Below, in pieces: positions 8,119 to 17,298 of a DNA stretch of 40,876 bases. The notes beneath the pieces are model-generated. The model did no database searches, was not told where the DNA came from, and saw nothing but the letters and a program-made list of their open reading frames with translations. How positions within the stretch are numbered: position 1 is the stretch's first letter; each line of letters begins with the position of its first letter. The position numbers were made by a program, and so were the translations under genes. Origin of the DNA: Candidatus Adlerbacteria bacterium (GTDB lineage: Bacteria; Patescibacteriota; Minisyncoccia; Phycocordibacterales; SBAW01); assembly GCA_903851045.1 (NCBI GenBank), contig CAINNF010000016.1, forward strand, positions 1 through 40,876, written 5' to 3'.

Positions 8119-8140
8119 CCCCACCTATTGCTAGGTGGGG
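8119..8140. terminator. Bidirectional terminator hairpin
   Basis: CCCCACCT-attgct-AGGTGGGG between converging murA and the 8158-8529 gene. Confidence 0.7.
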
Positions 8141-8157
8141 GTAGACGTGGGGCGCGG

Positions 8158-8529
8158 TTAGACGTCGAGGTTGGTTCGCACCAACCTGCCGGTCTTACTG
8201 CGCAACCACCGGGCGAACGGCTTCGGCTCCAAGTAGTCCAGGTTATCCCCGAAACTACTCACCTGTACATCGTACACATCCTCAAGCGGGACGTGTGACG
8301 TTGTCCAGTGCCATTTGCCGTCGACAAGCGTCCCTTGCTCCACCTGCACACATATCTCGCAGGATACGGTGGAGGCGGTGAGCACGAGGGTCGCTTGACA
8401 ATCGCCAAACACGCGGCCGACGCAGACTTGGCCTCTCTCACCACGACCGTACAGGTAGTGGATCATGACCTCGTCTTGCGACAGGTCTTGAGAGAGTACA
8501 GTCAGGGTCGGGTCGATCTCGGTGCGCAT
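8158..8529 (-). CDS. Small hypothetical protein (~123 aa)
   Basis: ATG (MRTEIDPTLTVLSQ...) preceded by AAGGAGGAACCC; consensus promoter upstream. Confidence 0.7.
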   Translation of the reverse strand: MRTEIDPTLTVLSQDLSQDEVMIHYLYGRGERGQVCVGRVFGDCQATLVLTASTVSCEICVQVEQGTLVDGKWHWTTSHVPLEDVYDVQVSSFGDNLDYLEPKPFARWLRSKTGRLVRTNLDV

Positions 8530-8664
8530 GGGTTCCTCCTTTGCTGCCGAGTTGCGGGATAGGTCTGTAGCGTCGCTACATACATGAAGTAGTTGCAAGA
8601 CATACAGAGTATCCGACAGCCTCGTACAGCAGGGGTCGCCCACACACATAAAGAACTGACGGGC

Positions 8665-8692
8665 AGTATACACGAAACATGTGTTTTGTCAA
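8665..8692 (-). promoter_or_regulatory. Sigma70-type promoter
   Basis: On the minus strand: TTGACA-16 bp-TATACT. Confidence 0.75.
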
Positions 8693-8734
8693 GTCCTTTG
8701 TTTACAACTCATACTCAGGTAGAATGTGCGGGCA

Positions 8735-9748
8735 ATGTCGTATTTCTCTCCTAAACTGGGTATCGACCTGGGTACTGCTAACACGCTCGTCTTCGTGCCG
8801 GGTCGTGGCGTCGTGCTCAACGAGCCGTCGGTCGTCGCTATCTCGGAGATCGACAAGCGTATTCTCGCTGTTGGTGCGGAGGCAAAGGAGATGATCGGTC
8901 GCACGCCAGGCGAGATCATCGCGTATCGACCCATGAAGGACGGCGTTATCGCCGACTACCGCGTGACGCAGGCGATGCTGCGCTACTTCATCCACAAGGC
9001 GATGGGCCGCTACCAACTCTTCAAGCCCGAGGTGATGGTGTCAGTGCCGACCGGTGTCACTTCGACCGAGCGCCGCGCGGTCGTCGAAGCTGCCATTCGT
9101 GCCGGTGCGAAGAGCGCGTACGTCGTGAAGGAGTCGGTGCTCGCCGCGATCGGCGCGGGTATCCCCATTCACGAGGCGCGTGGCCACATGGTGATCGACA
9201 TCGGTGGTGGCACCTCGGACGTCGCGGTGATATCGCTGGGTGGTATCGTCGCCTCCGTCTCGGTGAAGTGCGCGGGCGACCGGCTCGACCACACCATCGC
9301 GGACTATATCAAGAAGACCTACAACCTCGGCATCGGCGACAAGACGGCCGAAAATATCAAAATTCAGATCGGTTCGGCGGTGCCGCTGGAAGAAGAGTTG
9401 GTGATGACGGTGCGCGGTCGCGATTTTATCTCCGGCCTCCCGCGCTCGTTCGAGCTGAAGTCCAACGATGTCGTAAAGGCGATCGGCAAGGACCTGCGCG
9501 AGATCATCAAAGCGATCCGCGACGTGCTCCAAGAGACACCGCCGGAGTTGGCCGCGGACATCATCGACCAGGGCATCATCATGACCGGCGGCACCTCCCA
9601 GTTGCGCAACTTCCCCGAGCTCGTGTTGCGACGCACTGGCGTCAAGGCGGTCGTCGCGGACAATGCGCTCTTCTGTGTCGCACGCGGCACCGGTATCGCG
9701 CTTGACCACCTCGAATCCTACAAGAAGGCCGTCATCGCGAAGCGGTAG
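8735..9748 (+). CDS. mreB: Rod shape-determining protein MreB (paralogue 1)
   Basis: LGIDLGTANTLVFVPGRGVVLNEPSVVA, VIDIGGGTSDVAVISLGGIV motifs. Confidence 0.93.
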   Translation: MSYFSPKLGIDLGTANTLVFVPGRGVVLNEPSVVAISEIDKRILAVGAEAKEMIGRTPGEIIAYRPMKDGVIADYRVTQAMLRYFIHKAMGRYQLFKPEVMVSVPTGVTSTERRAVVEAAIRAGAKSAYVVKESVLAAIGAGIPIHEARGHMVIDIGGGTSDVAVISLGGIVASVSVKCAGDRLDHTIADYIKKTYNLGIGDKTAENIKIQIGSAVPLEEELVMTVRGRDFISGLPRSFELKSNDVVKAIGKDLREIIKAIRDVLQETPPELAADIIDQGIIMTGGTSQLRNFPELVLRRTGVKAVVADNALFCVARGTGIALDHLESYKKAVIAKR

Positions 9749-9757
9749 AATATATTT

Positions 9758-10408
9758 ATGCTCACGCATCACGCGTACTATATCGAGGGCTCGCTCACGC
9801 AGTTCGATGCCTATGTCGATGCTATTCGTACGAGCGAAGGCTACGAGGCGAGCGACCCGAACTTCGTCGCGCGCAAGTACGAGAAGTTCGGTATCGACGA
9901 GGCGCGCGCGCTCATCGAGCACGGTGCGCTCAAGAGTACCGGCTCGCGCGCCCTCTTCGTGGTCGCAACCTCCTCGATCACCTCGGAAGCGCAGCAAGCG
10001 CTTTTGAAGCTGCTTGAGGAACCACAGCAGGGGACGATCTTCGTGTTGCTCGTGCCTCACGGGATACTCCTGCCGACGCTGAGGTCGCGGTGTATGCAGC
10101 TTCCTCTGACCGTCGAGATGTCCGCTTCGACCGCGAACACCGCCCGAGAATTTTTATCATGGCCCTACAAGAAACGTAGTGACTGGATAGCGGTGACACT
10201 CAAAAAGGAAGAAGACGACTCGCGCGAATACGTGCGCGCCTTTTTGAACGATCTCGAAGCTGAACTCTATAAACGAATAGAGGACGGCAAGGATATTCGA
10301 GACGGTCTCCAAGAGATAGCCCACTTTCGCCAATACCTCGGCGACCGCTCCCCATCGCTAAAGATGATCCTCGAACACTTCGCCGCGACGTTGCCCCCGC
10401 TTCGCTAA
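9758..10408 (+). CDS. DNA polymerase III delta-prime-like protein
   Basis: EARALIEHGALKSTGSRALFVVATSSITSEAQQALLKLLEEPQQGTIFVLLVPHGILLPTLRSRCMQLPL matches the delta'/HolB core; no Walker A seen. Confidence 0.75.
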   Translation: MLTHHAYYIEGSLTQFDAYVDAIRTSEGYEASDPNFVARKYEKFGIDEARALIEHGALKSTGSRALFVVATSSITSEAQQALLKLLEEPQQGTIFVLLVPHGILLPTLRSRCMQLPLTVEMSASTANTAREFLSWPYKKRSDWIAVTLKKEEDDSREYVRAFLNDLEAELYKRIEDGKDIRDGLQEIAHFRQYLGDRSPSLKMILEHFAATLPPLR

Positions 10409-10430
10409 AGCTGTGCAGCGCAAGCCATCT

Positions 10431-11117
10431 ATGACCCCGAAGAAACTTACCGAGCGAAAAGAGCGGATACGGAAGCTTGACCGAGCGTTGCAGAAGCTTT
10501 TCCCGCGGGCGAAGATCGAGCTCAACTATTCGACGCCGTGGGAGTTGTTAGTGGCGGTCGAGTTAAGCGCACAATGCACCGACCGGATGGTGAACAAGAT
10601 CACGATGGAACTGTTCAAGACCTATCCAACACTCGATGACTATGTGAAGGCGGGCAAGACCGCCCCAGGAGTCGCGAAGTTCGAGCGGATGGTGAGGTCG
10701 AGCGGCTTCTATCACAACAAGACCAAGAACATTTTAGCAGCAGCAAAGATGGTCAAAGAGCGGTTTAGTGGCGAGGTGCCCAGGACGATCGAGGAGATGC
10801 TCATGATCCCTGGTGTGGCGCGCAAGACCGCGACCGTGGTGCTTGCCGAAGGCTTCGGTGTCATCGCTGGCGTTACGGTCGACACGCACGTCATCCGCTT
10901 CGTGCAACGCTTCGACCTCTCCGACCATAAGGACCCGATCCATATCGAGCGCGATTTAATGCAGCTCTTGCCGAAGAAGGAGTGGAAGCCGTTCGTGCAC
11001 CGTGTCATCTTCTATGGTCGCTACCTCGCACCAGCACGAGCATACGACACGTCGAAGGATCCGCTGATCAAAGTCTACCCACCCGCCGCGACGCACTTTC
11101 GGACACGTCCACAATGA
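10431..11117 (+). CDS. nth: Endonuclease III family DNA glycosylase lacking C-terminal Fe-S cysteines
   Basis: LSAQCTDRMVNKIT, HhH IPGVARKTATVVL (Lys), VTVDTHVIR (Asp); C-terminal GRYLAPARAYDTSKDPLIKV has no Cys. An alternative GTG start lies at 10413. Confidence 0.88.
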   Translation: MTPKKLTERKERIRKLDRALQKLFPRAKIELNYSTPWELLVAVELSAQCTDRMVNKITMELFKTYPTLDDYVKAGKTAPGVAKFERMVRSSGFYHNKTKNILAAAKMVKERFSGEVPRTIEEMLMIPGVARKTATVVLAEGFGVIAGVTVDTHVIRFVQRFDLSDHKDPIHIERDLMQLLPKKEWKPFVHRVIFYGRYLAPARAYDTSKDPLIKVYPPAATHFRTRPQ

Positions 11118-11163
11118 ACGGACAGTAGCCACACCGCACCTTTTTTAATTTTTTTGTTTTTGA

Positions 11164-11192
11164 TATGCTAGTTTTTTGCAAAAACTAGCATA
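11164..11192. repeat. Perfect 13-bp palindrome with TGC loop
   Basis: TATGCTAGTTTTT-TGC-AAAAACTAGCATA. Confidence 0.8.
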
Positions 11193-11239
11193 AGCATCGA
11201 AGAGTGGCGAAGGTTGCGGGAGGGCGATACAATAGGCGC

Positions 11240-12490
11240 ATGTCTACGATAACAACGCTTACAGCGCGCGAGATTCTTGATTCACGGGGCAACCCTACGG
11301 TGGAAGTGACACTAGCGAGTGGCTCCAGCGTAGGAGTTGCAGCGGTGCCCTCTGGTGCGAGCACGGGGGTGCACGAAGCACTGGAGATGCGTGACGGCGA
11401 CGCGAGTCGATACAAAGGCCTCGGCGTGCTCAAGGCGGTCGAGCATGTGAATACCGAGATCGCGGCTGCGGTCGTCGGTACAGAATTCTCGCAGGAGTCG
11501 CTCGACGCAGCGCTCATCGCGCTCGATGGGACGCCAAACAAGTCGCGACTCGGTGCCAACGCCATCCTCGGCGTCTCGCTCGCGTTCGCGCGCGCCACGG
11601 CTCTGGAGCGCGGTCTCGAACTCTATCAACACCTTGGGAGTCTCGTTGGTGCCACCGAGTTCGCGCTGCCGCAGCCCATGCTCAACATCATCAATGGCGG
11701 CAAGCATGCGGACAGTGGGCTTGATGTGCAGGAGTTCATGCTCGCGCCGACGAAGTTCGAGACGTTCGAGCGAAAGATCCAGGCAGGAGCCGAGGTCATC
11801 GGTTCGCTCAAGAAACTACTCAGCACCAAGAGCTACGCGGTGAGCGTCGGCGACGAAGGCGGATTCGCGCCGAAACTGTCGTCCAACGAAGAAGCATTCG
11901 ACCTCATCATCCAAGCCGTCCGGGATGCAGGATACATGACCGAGCAGGTGCAGGTCGGCATGGATGCCGCAGCATCGAGTTTTTATACAGACGCAATGTA
12001 TACGCTCAAGATCGAAGGGGCCAAGCAGTCGCTCAACGGTGCGGGCATGATCAGTTGGTATCAAAGTCTCGTGCAAAAGTATCCGCTCATCCTTATCGAA
12101 GATGGACTCGCCGAGGACGACTGGGATGGCTTCACCGCTCTGACGCAGACACTGGGCGACACGGTGCGCGTGGTGGGGGACGACCTGCTCGTGACGAACA
12201 TCGCGCGCATCAAAACGGCGATCGAGAAGAAGGCGGTCAACTCGGTACTCATCAAACTCAACCAAATAGGCACGCTCACCGAGACTATTGCCGCGATACA
12301 ACTCACCAAGGCACAGGGGTGGGCGCCGTTCGTTTCGCACCGCTCGGGCGAGACGACCGACACCTTCATCGCGGACCTAGCGGTCGGGTTGTCGTGTCCG
12401 TTCATCAAATCGGGCTCCCTGGTGCGCGGCGAGCGCGTGTGCAAGTACAATCGCCTGGTGGAGATCGAGCGACATCTCGCGCGCGCCTAA
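11240..12490 (+). CDS. eno: Enolase
   Basis: LTAREILDSRGNPTVEV, PMLNIINGGKHADSGLDVQEFM, SVGDEGGFAP, LIKLNQIGT, VSHRSGET motifs. Confidence 0.97.
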   Translation: MSTITTLTAREILDSRGNPTVEVTLASGSSVGVAAVPSGASTGVHEALEMRDGDASRYKGLGVLKAVEHVNTEIAAAVVGTEFSQESLDAALIALDGTPNKSRLGANAILGVSLAFARATALERGLELYQHLGSLVGATEFALPQPMLNIINGGKHADSGLDVQEFMLAPTKFETFERKIQAGAEVIGSLKKLLSTKSYAVSVGDEGGFAPKLSSNEEAFDLIIQAVRDAGYMTEQVQVGMDAAASSFYTDAMYTLKIEGAKQSLNGAGMISWYQSLVQKYPLILIEDGLAEDDWDGFTALTQTLGDTVRVVGDDLLVTNIARIKTAIEKKAVNSVLIKLNQIGTLTETIAAIQLTKAQGWAPFVSHRSGETTDTFIADLAVGLSCPFIKSGSLVRGERVCKYNRLVEIERHLARA

Positions 12491-12513
12491 GAGTTTGGTA
12501 TACTATCCCTTAT

Positions 12514-13065
12514 ATGGCATACGACTTTAAACCGTTCGAGAAGAAGATTACCGAGATAACGGAGCGATTGGGCCGTGAACTTTCAGGTATCCGCACAGGT
12601 CGCGCGACGCCACTGATCCTCGACGGCGTCCAGGTCGAAAGTTATGGCACCCGCATGAACCTTAACCAGGTCGCGAACATCTCGGTGGAGGACGCGCGGA
12701 CGCTGCGTGTGGCGCCGTGGGACGCATCCCAGGCGAAGGAGATCGAGAAGGCGATCACGGTCGCCAACCTCGGTGTCTCGGTCGGTGCGGACGAAAAGGG
12801 CGTGCGCGTGTTCTTTCCCGACCTTACCTCCGAGCGTCGTGTCGCTTTGGTCAAACTCGCAAAGGAGCGCATCGAAGAAGCGCGCACGTCACTTCGGCAT
12901 GAGCGCGACGAGGTCTGGTCGGACATCCAAAAGAAGGAACGCGACGGCGACATCCCCGAAGACGACAAATTTCGGTTCAAGGACGAGATGCAGAAACGTG
13001 TCGATGCGGCGAACGCATCCTTCGACGAAGCGCTCGAGCGAAAGGAGAAGGAGATCACCGGATAA
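12514..13065 (+). CDS. frr: Ribosome recycling factor
   Basis: ELSGIRTGRATPLILDGVQVESYG, LNQVANISVEDARTLRVAPWD, FPDLTSERRVALVKLAK motifs. Confidence 0.95.
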   Translation: MAYDFKPFEKKITEITERLGRELSGIRTGRATPLILDGVQVESYGTRMNLNQVANISVEDARTLRVAPWDASQAKEIEKAITVANLGVSVGADEKGVRVFFPDLTSERRVALVKLAKERIEEARTSLRHERDEVWSDIQKKERDGDIPEDDKFRFKDEMQKRVDAANASFDEALERKEKEITG

Positions 13066-13068
13066 CCC

Positions 13069-14163
13069 ATGCTCAGCATCCTCCTCTTCATTCTGGTACT
13101 TATCGTCTTGATACTCGTGCACGAGTTCGGACATTTTATTGTGGCAAAGGCCTTTGGGATCCGTGTCGACGAGTTCGGTATCTTCTTCCCACCGCGCCTT
13201 TTTGGTATCAAGTGGGGCGAGACGACCTACACGTTCAACAGCATCCCCGTCGGTGGGTTCGTCAAGATCTTTGGTGAGACGGCCGAGGACGAGAAGAAGG
13301 AAGGTGTCGTAAAGAATCCTCGAAGCTTCGTCCACAAACCACGTTGGATACAGGCGGCGGTCATCGTCGCGGGCATCGTGTGCAACATCCTCTTCGCGTG
13401 GATAGTCCTCTCGGCCGGATATGTTATCGGTATGCAGTCGGCGGTCGACCATATCGGTATCGGCACCGTACGTGATGCGAAGGTGACGATTCTTGGGGTG
13501 CTCCCGCACTCTCCCGCTGAGCAGGCTGGGCTGCAGACGAACGACGTGCTCCAGTCGCTCCAGACCGGGACAGCCCAGTTGCCGCACGGGGCGTCGAGCG
13601 ACGAAACCCGCGCGTTTATCGCTGCGCACGACTCGGAAAGCATGATATTGGTCGTCGACCGGAGTGGCGAGACCAAGAACTTTTTGGCGAAGCCTGCGGA
13701 TGGTATCGTCGCAGGACATAAAGCGCTCGGTGTGGAACTCGACGATGTCGGCGTGCTGCAGCTCAATCCGGTGCTCGCGCTCGTCCAAGGAGCGATCGTG
13801 ACGAAAGAGATGACCGTTCAGACCGCGACCGGACTCGCGTCGTTCCTCTACACGATCCTTCACGGTACGGCGAACTTTGCGAGCGTCTCGGGACCTATCG
13901 GTATCGTTAAGATCGGTTCGGCGGCGGTACACAACGGCTTGGTCGACACCATCTTCCTTGCTGCGCTTATCTCCATCAATCTCGCCATCATCAACATTAT
14001 CCCCATCCCGGGGCTCGATGGGGGACGCCTCCTGTTCATCATCATCGAAGGCGTCCGAGGCAAGCCGATCTCCGAGAAGGTCGCGACCTGGGCGACCATC
14101 GCAGGCTTCGCGCTTCTGATCCTCCTCATGCTCGTCGTGTCGTATCACGACGTGGTGCATTAG
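13069..14163 (+). CDS. rseP: RIP metalloprotease RseP (site-2 protease) with PDZ
   Basis: HEFGH zinc motif near N-terminus, SIPVGGFVKIFGE, NIIPIPGLDGGRLLF motifs. Confidence 0.93.
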   Translation: MLSILLFILVLIVLILVHEFGHFIVAKAFGIRVDEFGIFFPPRLFGIKWGETTYTFNSIPVGGFVKIFGETAEDEKKEGVVKNPRSFVHKPRWIQAAVIVAGIVCNILFAWIVLSAGYVIGMQSAVDHIGIGTVRDAKVTILGVLPHSPAEQAGLQTNDVLQSLQTGTAQLPHGASSDETRAFIAAHDSESMILVVDRSGETKNFLAKPADGIVAGHKALGVELDDVGVLQLNPVLALVQGAIVTKEMTVQTATGLASFLYTILHGTANFASVSGPIGIVKIGSAAVHNGLVDTIFLAALISINLAIINIIPIPGLDGGRLLFIIIEGVRGKPISEKVATWATIAGFALLILLMLVVSYHDVVH

Positions 14164-14180
14164 TTCTTGTGTTAGGTAAA

Positions 14181-14218
14181 AAAGTCCACACAATCGCCGA
14201 AACGATAGTGTGGACTTT
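14181..14218. terminator. Bidirectional terminator
   Basis: AAAGTCCACACAATCG-ccgaaa-CGATAGTGTGGACTTT between converging genes (one mismatch). Confidence 0.8.
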
Positions 14219-14258
14219 GAGTTTGGGAGGGAACGTTTCTGTTGTTAGTACGCGATGC

Positions 14259-15260
14259 CTAGTCGGTGTTCCAGGCAAAGCCTGTCAGTCGTGCGAGGAC
14301 AACTTCTCTGATTTTTCCGGGTGGCAACACTGTACGCTCAGCATCCGTTGGCGTGTGCGTCTTCGTGCCGCAGGCTACCAAGCCACCGGAATCATGACCG
14401 AACCATGCACCAACCTCTGCGATAGGCTGCATCTGGCGAAGGTCCAGGCCACGAACTGATACGCAACGTGCTTTTGCTTCGGCACGACGGAGTTCTTCCA
14501 AGACGGCCCAGAGGGAGAGTTTTGGAGAGTCACCCCGCATGTGTTTGCGGTTGACCTGTATGCCTGGGTGGAATTTGTTTTTGCCCACAGGCGCCATCCA
14601 AATCACAACATCCGCGCCTTTTGCGAAGGCTGCCCCACGCAACCTAGGCCGGAACCCAACGTCGCAGATCACCATCCCGTTTGGAAGTGTGATCATGGTT
14701 GCTTGGGTCTGGAGGTCCGTCTCGCTCTTCAGGCGGGCCTTCTCGCGGTCATACAAGACGTCGAGTGCGATAAAGACATAGCTGATGACCATCGACCAGT
14801 CCGTTTCGGGACTATTTTCTCGGTAGTAATGGGGAAGTCCCAGAAAGACCTGCTGGATTGAAGTCGGGCTCATTTCTTCCACGTTGTCAGTGGCTACCGT
14901 GAGCTCGATAATCGGCAGTAGTGCCGGGTCAACTTCGGGCTGGAACTTTTCGACCAGGAGCTTGAAGCTTGATGATCTCGTCAAGCTTTTGCCATGCTGG
15001 TCGGTGTCGCCACCACCCGTGTCTACGTAGATAACCTGGCTGTACCCAGCTTCCTCCGCTTCGCTCAACCTTTCACCCGCCCGCACGTATTGAATCTCGT
15101 AGTCAGCGTTCGGTCCCATCACAAATCGTATGATGAACCAAATACACGCGAGTGCGTCGGTGTCTGGTTTTTTATGCGTTACCAGCAACAGCTTTGGGCG
15201 ATCACGCAAGATCTCGTCCGGAACCACGACGGTCGCGTCCAGTAGTGCACCATCATGCAT
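14259..15260 (-). CDS. DHH-like phosphoesterase superfamily candidate / hypothetical
   Basis: VTHKKPDTDALACIWF resembles DHH motif I; VDTGGGDTDQHGK resembles a degenerate DHH motif; C-terminal FGHDSGGLVACG. Family call tentative. Confidence 0.45.
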   Translation of the reverse strand: MHDGALLDATVVVPDEILRDRPKLLLVTHKKPDTDALACIWFIIRFVMGPNADYEIQYVRAGERLSEAEEAGYSQVIYVDTGGGDTDQHGKSLTRSSSFKLLVEKFQPEVDPALLPIIELTVATDNVEEMSPTSIQQVFLGLPHYYRENSPETDWSMVISYVFIALDVLYDREKARLKSETDLQTQATMITLPNGMVICDVGFRPRLRGAAFAKGADVVIWMAPVGKNKFHPGIQVNRKHMRGDSPKLSLWAVLEELRRAEAKARCVSVRGLDLRQMQPIAEVGAWFGHDSGGLVACGTKTHTPTDAERTVLPPGKIREVVLARLTGFAWNTD

Positions 15261-15318
15261 GGTGTGAGCTCCTTCATGTCAAGCGGCTTGGCTAGAACCG
15301 CGAACTAAAGCCGAACGC

Positions 15319-15347
15319 ATTTTATAATATATAAGTAGACATGTCAA
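15319..15347 (-). promoter_or_regulatory. Sigma70-type promoter
   Basis: On the minus strand: TTGACA-17 bp-TAAAAT upstream of the 14259-15260 gene. Confidence 0.65.
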
Positions 15348-15352
15348 ACAGA

Positions 15353-15391
15353 AAAAGACCCCCCAAGCGCCTGTGGCTGCGTAGGGGGGTC
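15353..15391 (-). terminator. Rho-independent terminator
   Basis: On the minus strand: GACCCCCC...GGGGGGTC followed by TTTTTC. Confidence 0.8.
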
Positions 15392-15394
15392 GTG

Positions 15395-15877
15395 TCATGT
15401 TTTGCTCTTGCGAAGCAGCGGGAACTGAATCAGAAAGAAAGCGGGTGGTGCGCCTGCGAACCCCGGTTCGGTAACCTCCATTCCATCGGGTTCGTCCTCG
15501 GGTGGCTTGGTCGTTTCGACCGCTCGGTGGTCCGTGGTCTCGAATGTGCTTCCAAGAAGAGGTATGATACCGCGAAGTACGAAAAGTCGTTCCTGTGCCC
15601 ATGCTCGATCAGCTTCGATCGGGCAATCGCGGACGAACCGTTGCAGTACCCCGGGTCGTAGACTGTTCGAATCTTCGAGAAATTTTTCACGAAACCATGC
15701 AGCGACAGCCGGCCAATAGCGCGCATGTTCTTGTGCGGCATCCATGAGCTGATGAAAGCCCTTATCCCGTTGGGTTATTTGTTTCCCGGACATTGAGAGC
15801 TGTGCCACTCCTCTAAGCTCGGGAGGCATTCGAAGGATGGTCATTGGTAGCGACTCCAGAGGAGTGTAAGCATCCAT
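15395..15877 (-). CDS. Hypothetical protein (160 aa)
   Basis: ORF with promoter (TTGACA-16-TATAGT, 15939-15966 minus) and terminator. Confidence 0.6.
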   Translation of the reverse strand: MDAYTPLESLPMTILRMPPELRGVAQLSMSGKQITQRDKGFHQLMDAAQEHARYWPAVAAWFREKFLEDSNSLRPGVLQRFVRDCPIEADRAWAQERLFVLRGIIPLLGSTFETTDHRAVETTKPPEDEPDGMEVTEPGFAGAPPAFFLIQFPLLRKSKT

Positions 15878-16023
15878 AATATACCGCCTTACAAGCGTTC
15901 ACAGTGTTAAGTTGTTTTGACTGAACGTTCCATAAAAGACTATATATGAACTTTATGTGTTGTCAATAAAGGCGTCCACACCTTTGGCTTCTCGGCCTTT
16001 TTCACGTACAATAGCCTCTACTT

Positions 16024-17298
16024 ATGACCATACGCACGCATAGCATGAAACAATCACACTTGTTCACGAAGACGCGTCGAGAGGCGCCCAAGGACGAGGT
16101 TTCGAAGAACGCGCAGTTGCTAATCCGTGCCGGATACGTCCATAAAGAGATGGCGGGAGTGTACGCATATCTACCGCTCGGACTGCGGGTGCAGAACAAG
16201 ATCAAAGACATCGTACGCGAAGAGATGGACGCGATCGGCGGGGAGGAGATCATCATGACCAGTCTCCAGCGCAAGGAGTTGTGGGAAAAGACCAACCGCT
16301 GGGACGACGAGACGGTGGACGTATGGTTCAAGACCGAACTGAAGGCGGGCGGCGAGGTGGGGCTCGCCTGGTCGCACGAGGAGCCCATCGGCGAGATGAT
16401 GAAGAACTACGTATCGAGCTTCCGCGACCTGCCGATCTTCGTGTACCAGTTCCAGACCAAGTTGCGCAACGAACTGCGGGCCAAGTCCGGCATCATGCGT
16501 GGGCGCGAGTTCGTGATGAAGGACATGTACTCGTTCTGTCTTGGTGAAGAGGATCATACCCGTTTTTACAACAAGACCATCGATGCGTACCTGCGCGTGT
16601 ACGACCGGCTCGGTATCGGCGCGGACACGTTCGTGACGTTCGCCTCCGGTGGCGCGTTCACGCAGTTCAGCCATGAGTTCCAGACGATAGCCGAGACTGG
16701 CGAGGACGTCATCTACATCAATCGTGAGAAGAAGATCGCCATCAACGAAGAGGTGCTCAACGAGGAGACGCTCACGAAGCTCGGCATCACGCGCGTCGAC
16801 CTAGAAGAGGTGAAGACCGCCGAAGTAGGGAACATCTTCAATTTCGGTACACAAAAGGCAGAGGATCTCGGCCTCTTCTACAAGAACGAGAAAGGCGAGC
16901 AGGTGCCGGTGTGGATGGGTTCGTACGGCATCGGCATCACACGGGTGATGGGACTTCTCGCCGAGAAGTTCGCTGATGAGAAAGGTCTTGTGTGGCCGGA
17001 ACATATCGCGCCGTTTCGCGTACACCTCATCGAGCTTGGGAACGATAATGTCGATGTGCACAGCGAGGCGCAAGAGTTGTATCGCGAACTGAACGAGGCT
17101 AAGGTCGAGGTGTTGTGGGACGACCGCGACGTGCGCGCGGGAGAGAAGTTCGCCGATGCCGACCTGATCGGCATTCCGCTCCGGGTCGTCGTCTCGGAAA
17201 AGACGCTCGCGGCGGGTAAGTTCGAGTGTACCGAGCGTGCGACCGGTCACACGTCGCACAAGAGCATCTCCGAACTGATCGGGCATCTGACCGCATGA
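16024..17298 (+). CDS. proS: Prolyl-tRNA synthetase (short form without a large editing insertion)
   Basis: RAGYVHKEMAGVYAYLPLGLRVQNKI, SHEEPIGEMMKNYVSS, QTKLRNELRAKSGIMRGREFVMKDMYSF motifs; the start may be Met at 16045. Confidence 0.95.
   Translation: MTIRTHSMKQSHLFTKTRREAPKDEVSKNAQLLIRAGYVHKEMAGVYAYLPLGLRVQNKIKDIVREEMDAIGGEEIIMTSLQRKELWEKTNRWDDETVDVWFKTELKAGGEVGLAWSHEEPIGEMMKNYVSSFRDLPIFVYQFQTKLRNELRAKSGIMRGREFVMKDMYSFCLGEEDHTRFYNKTIDAYLRVYDRLGIGADTFVTFASGGAFTQFSHEFQTIAETGEDVIYINREKKIAINEEVLNEETLTKLGITRVDLEEVKTAEVGNIFNFGTQKAEDLGLFYKNEKGEQVPVWMGSYGIGITRVMGLLAEKFADEKGLVWPEHIAPFRVHLIELGNDNVDVHSEAQELYRELNEAKVEVLWDDRDVRAGEKFADADLIGIPLRVVVSEKTLAAGKFECTERATGHTSHKSISELIGHLTA

Noticed and set aside
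9041-10060. 339-aa minus-strand ORF opposite mreB/delta'
   Set aside because: Shadow ORF; His/Arg/Asp-rich translation without domain signature.
12889-14193. 434-aa minus-strand ORF opposite rseP/frr
   Set aside because: Antisense shadow ORF over clearly coding genes; low-complexity charged composition typical of reverse-frame translation of GC-rich genes.
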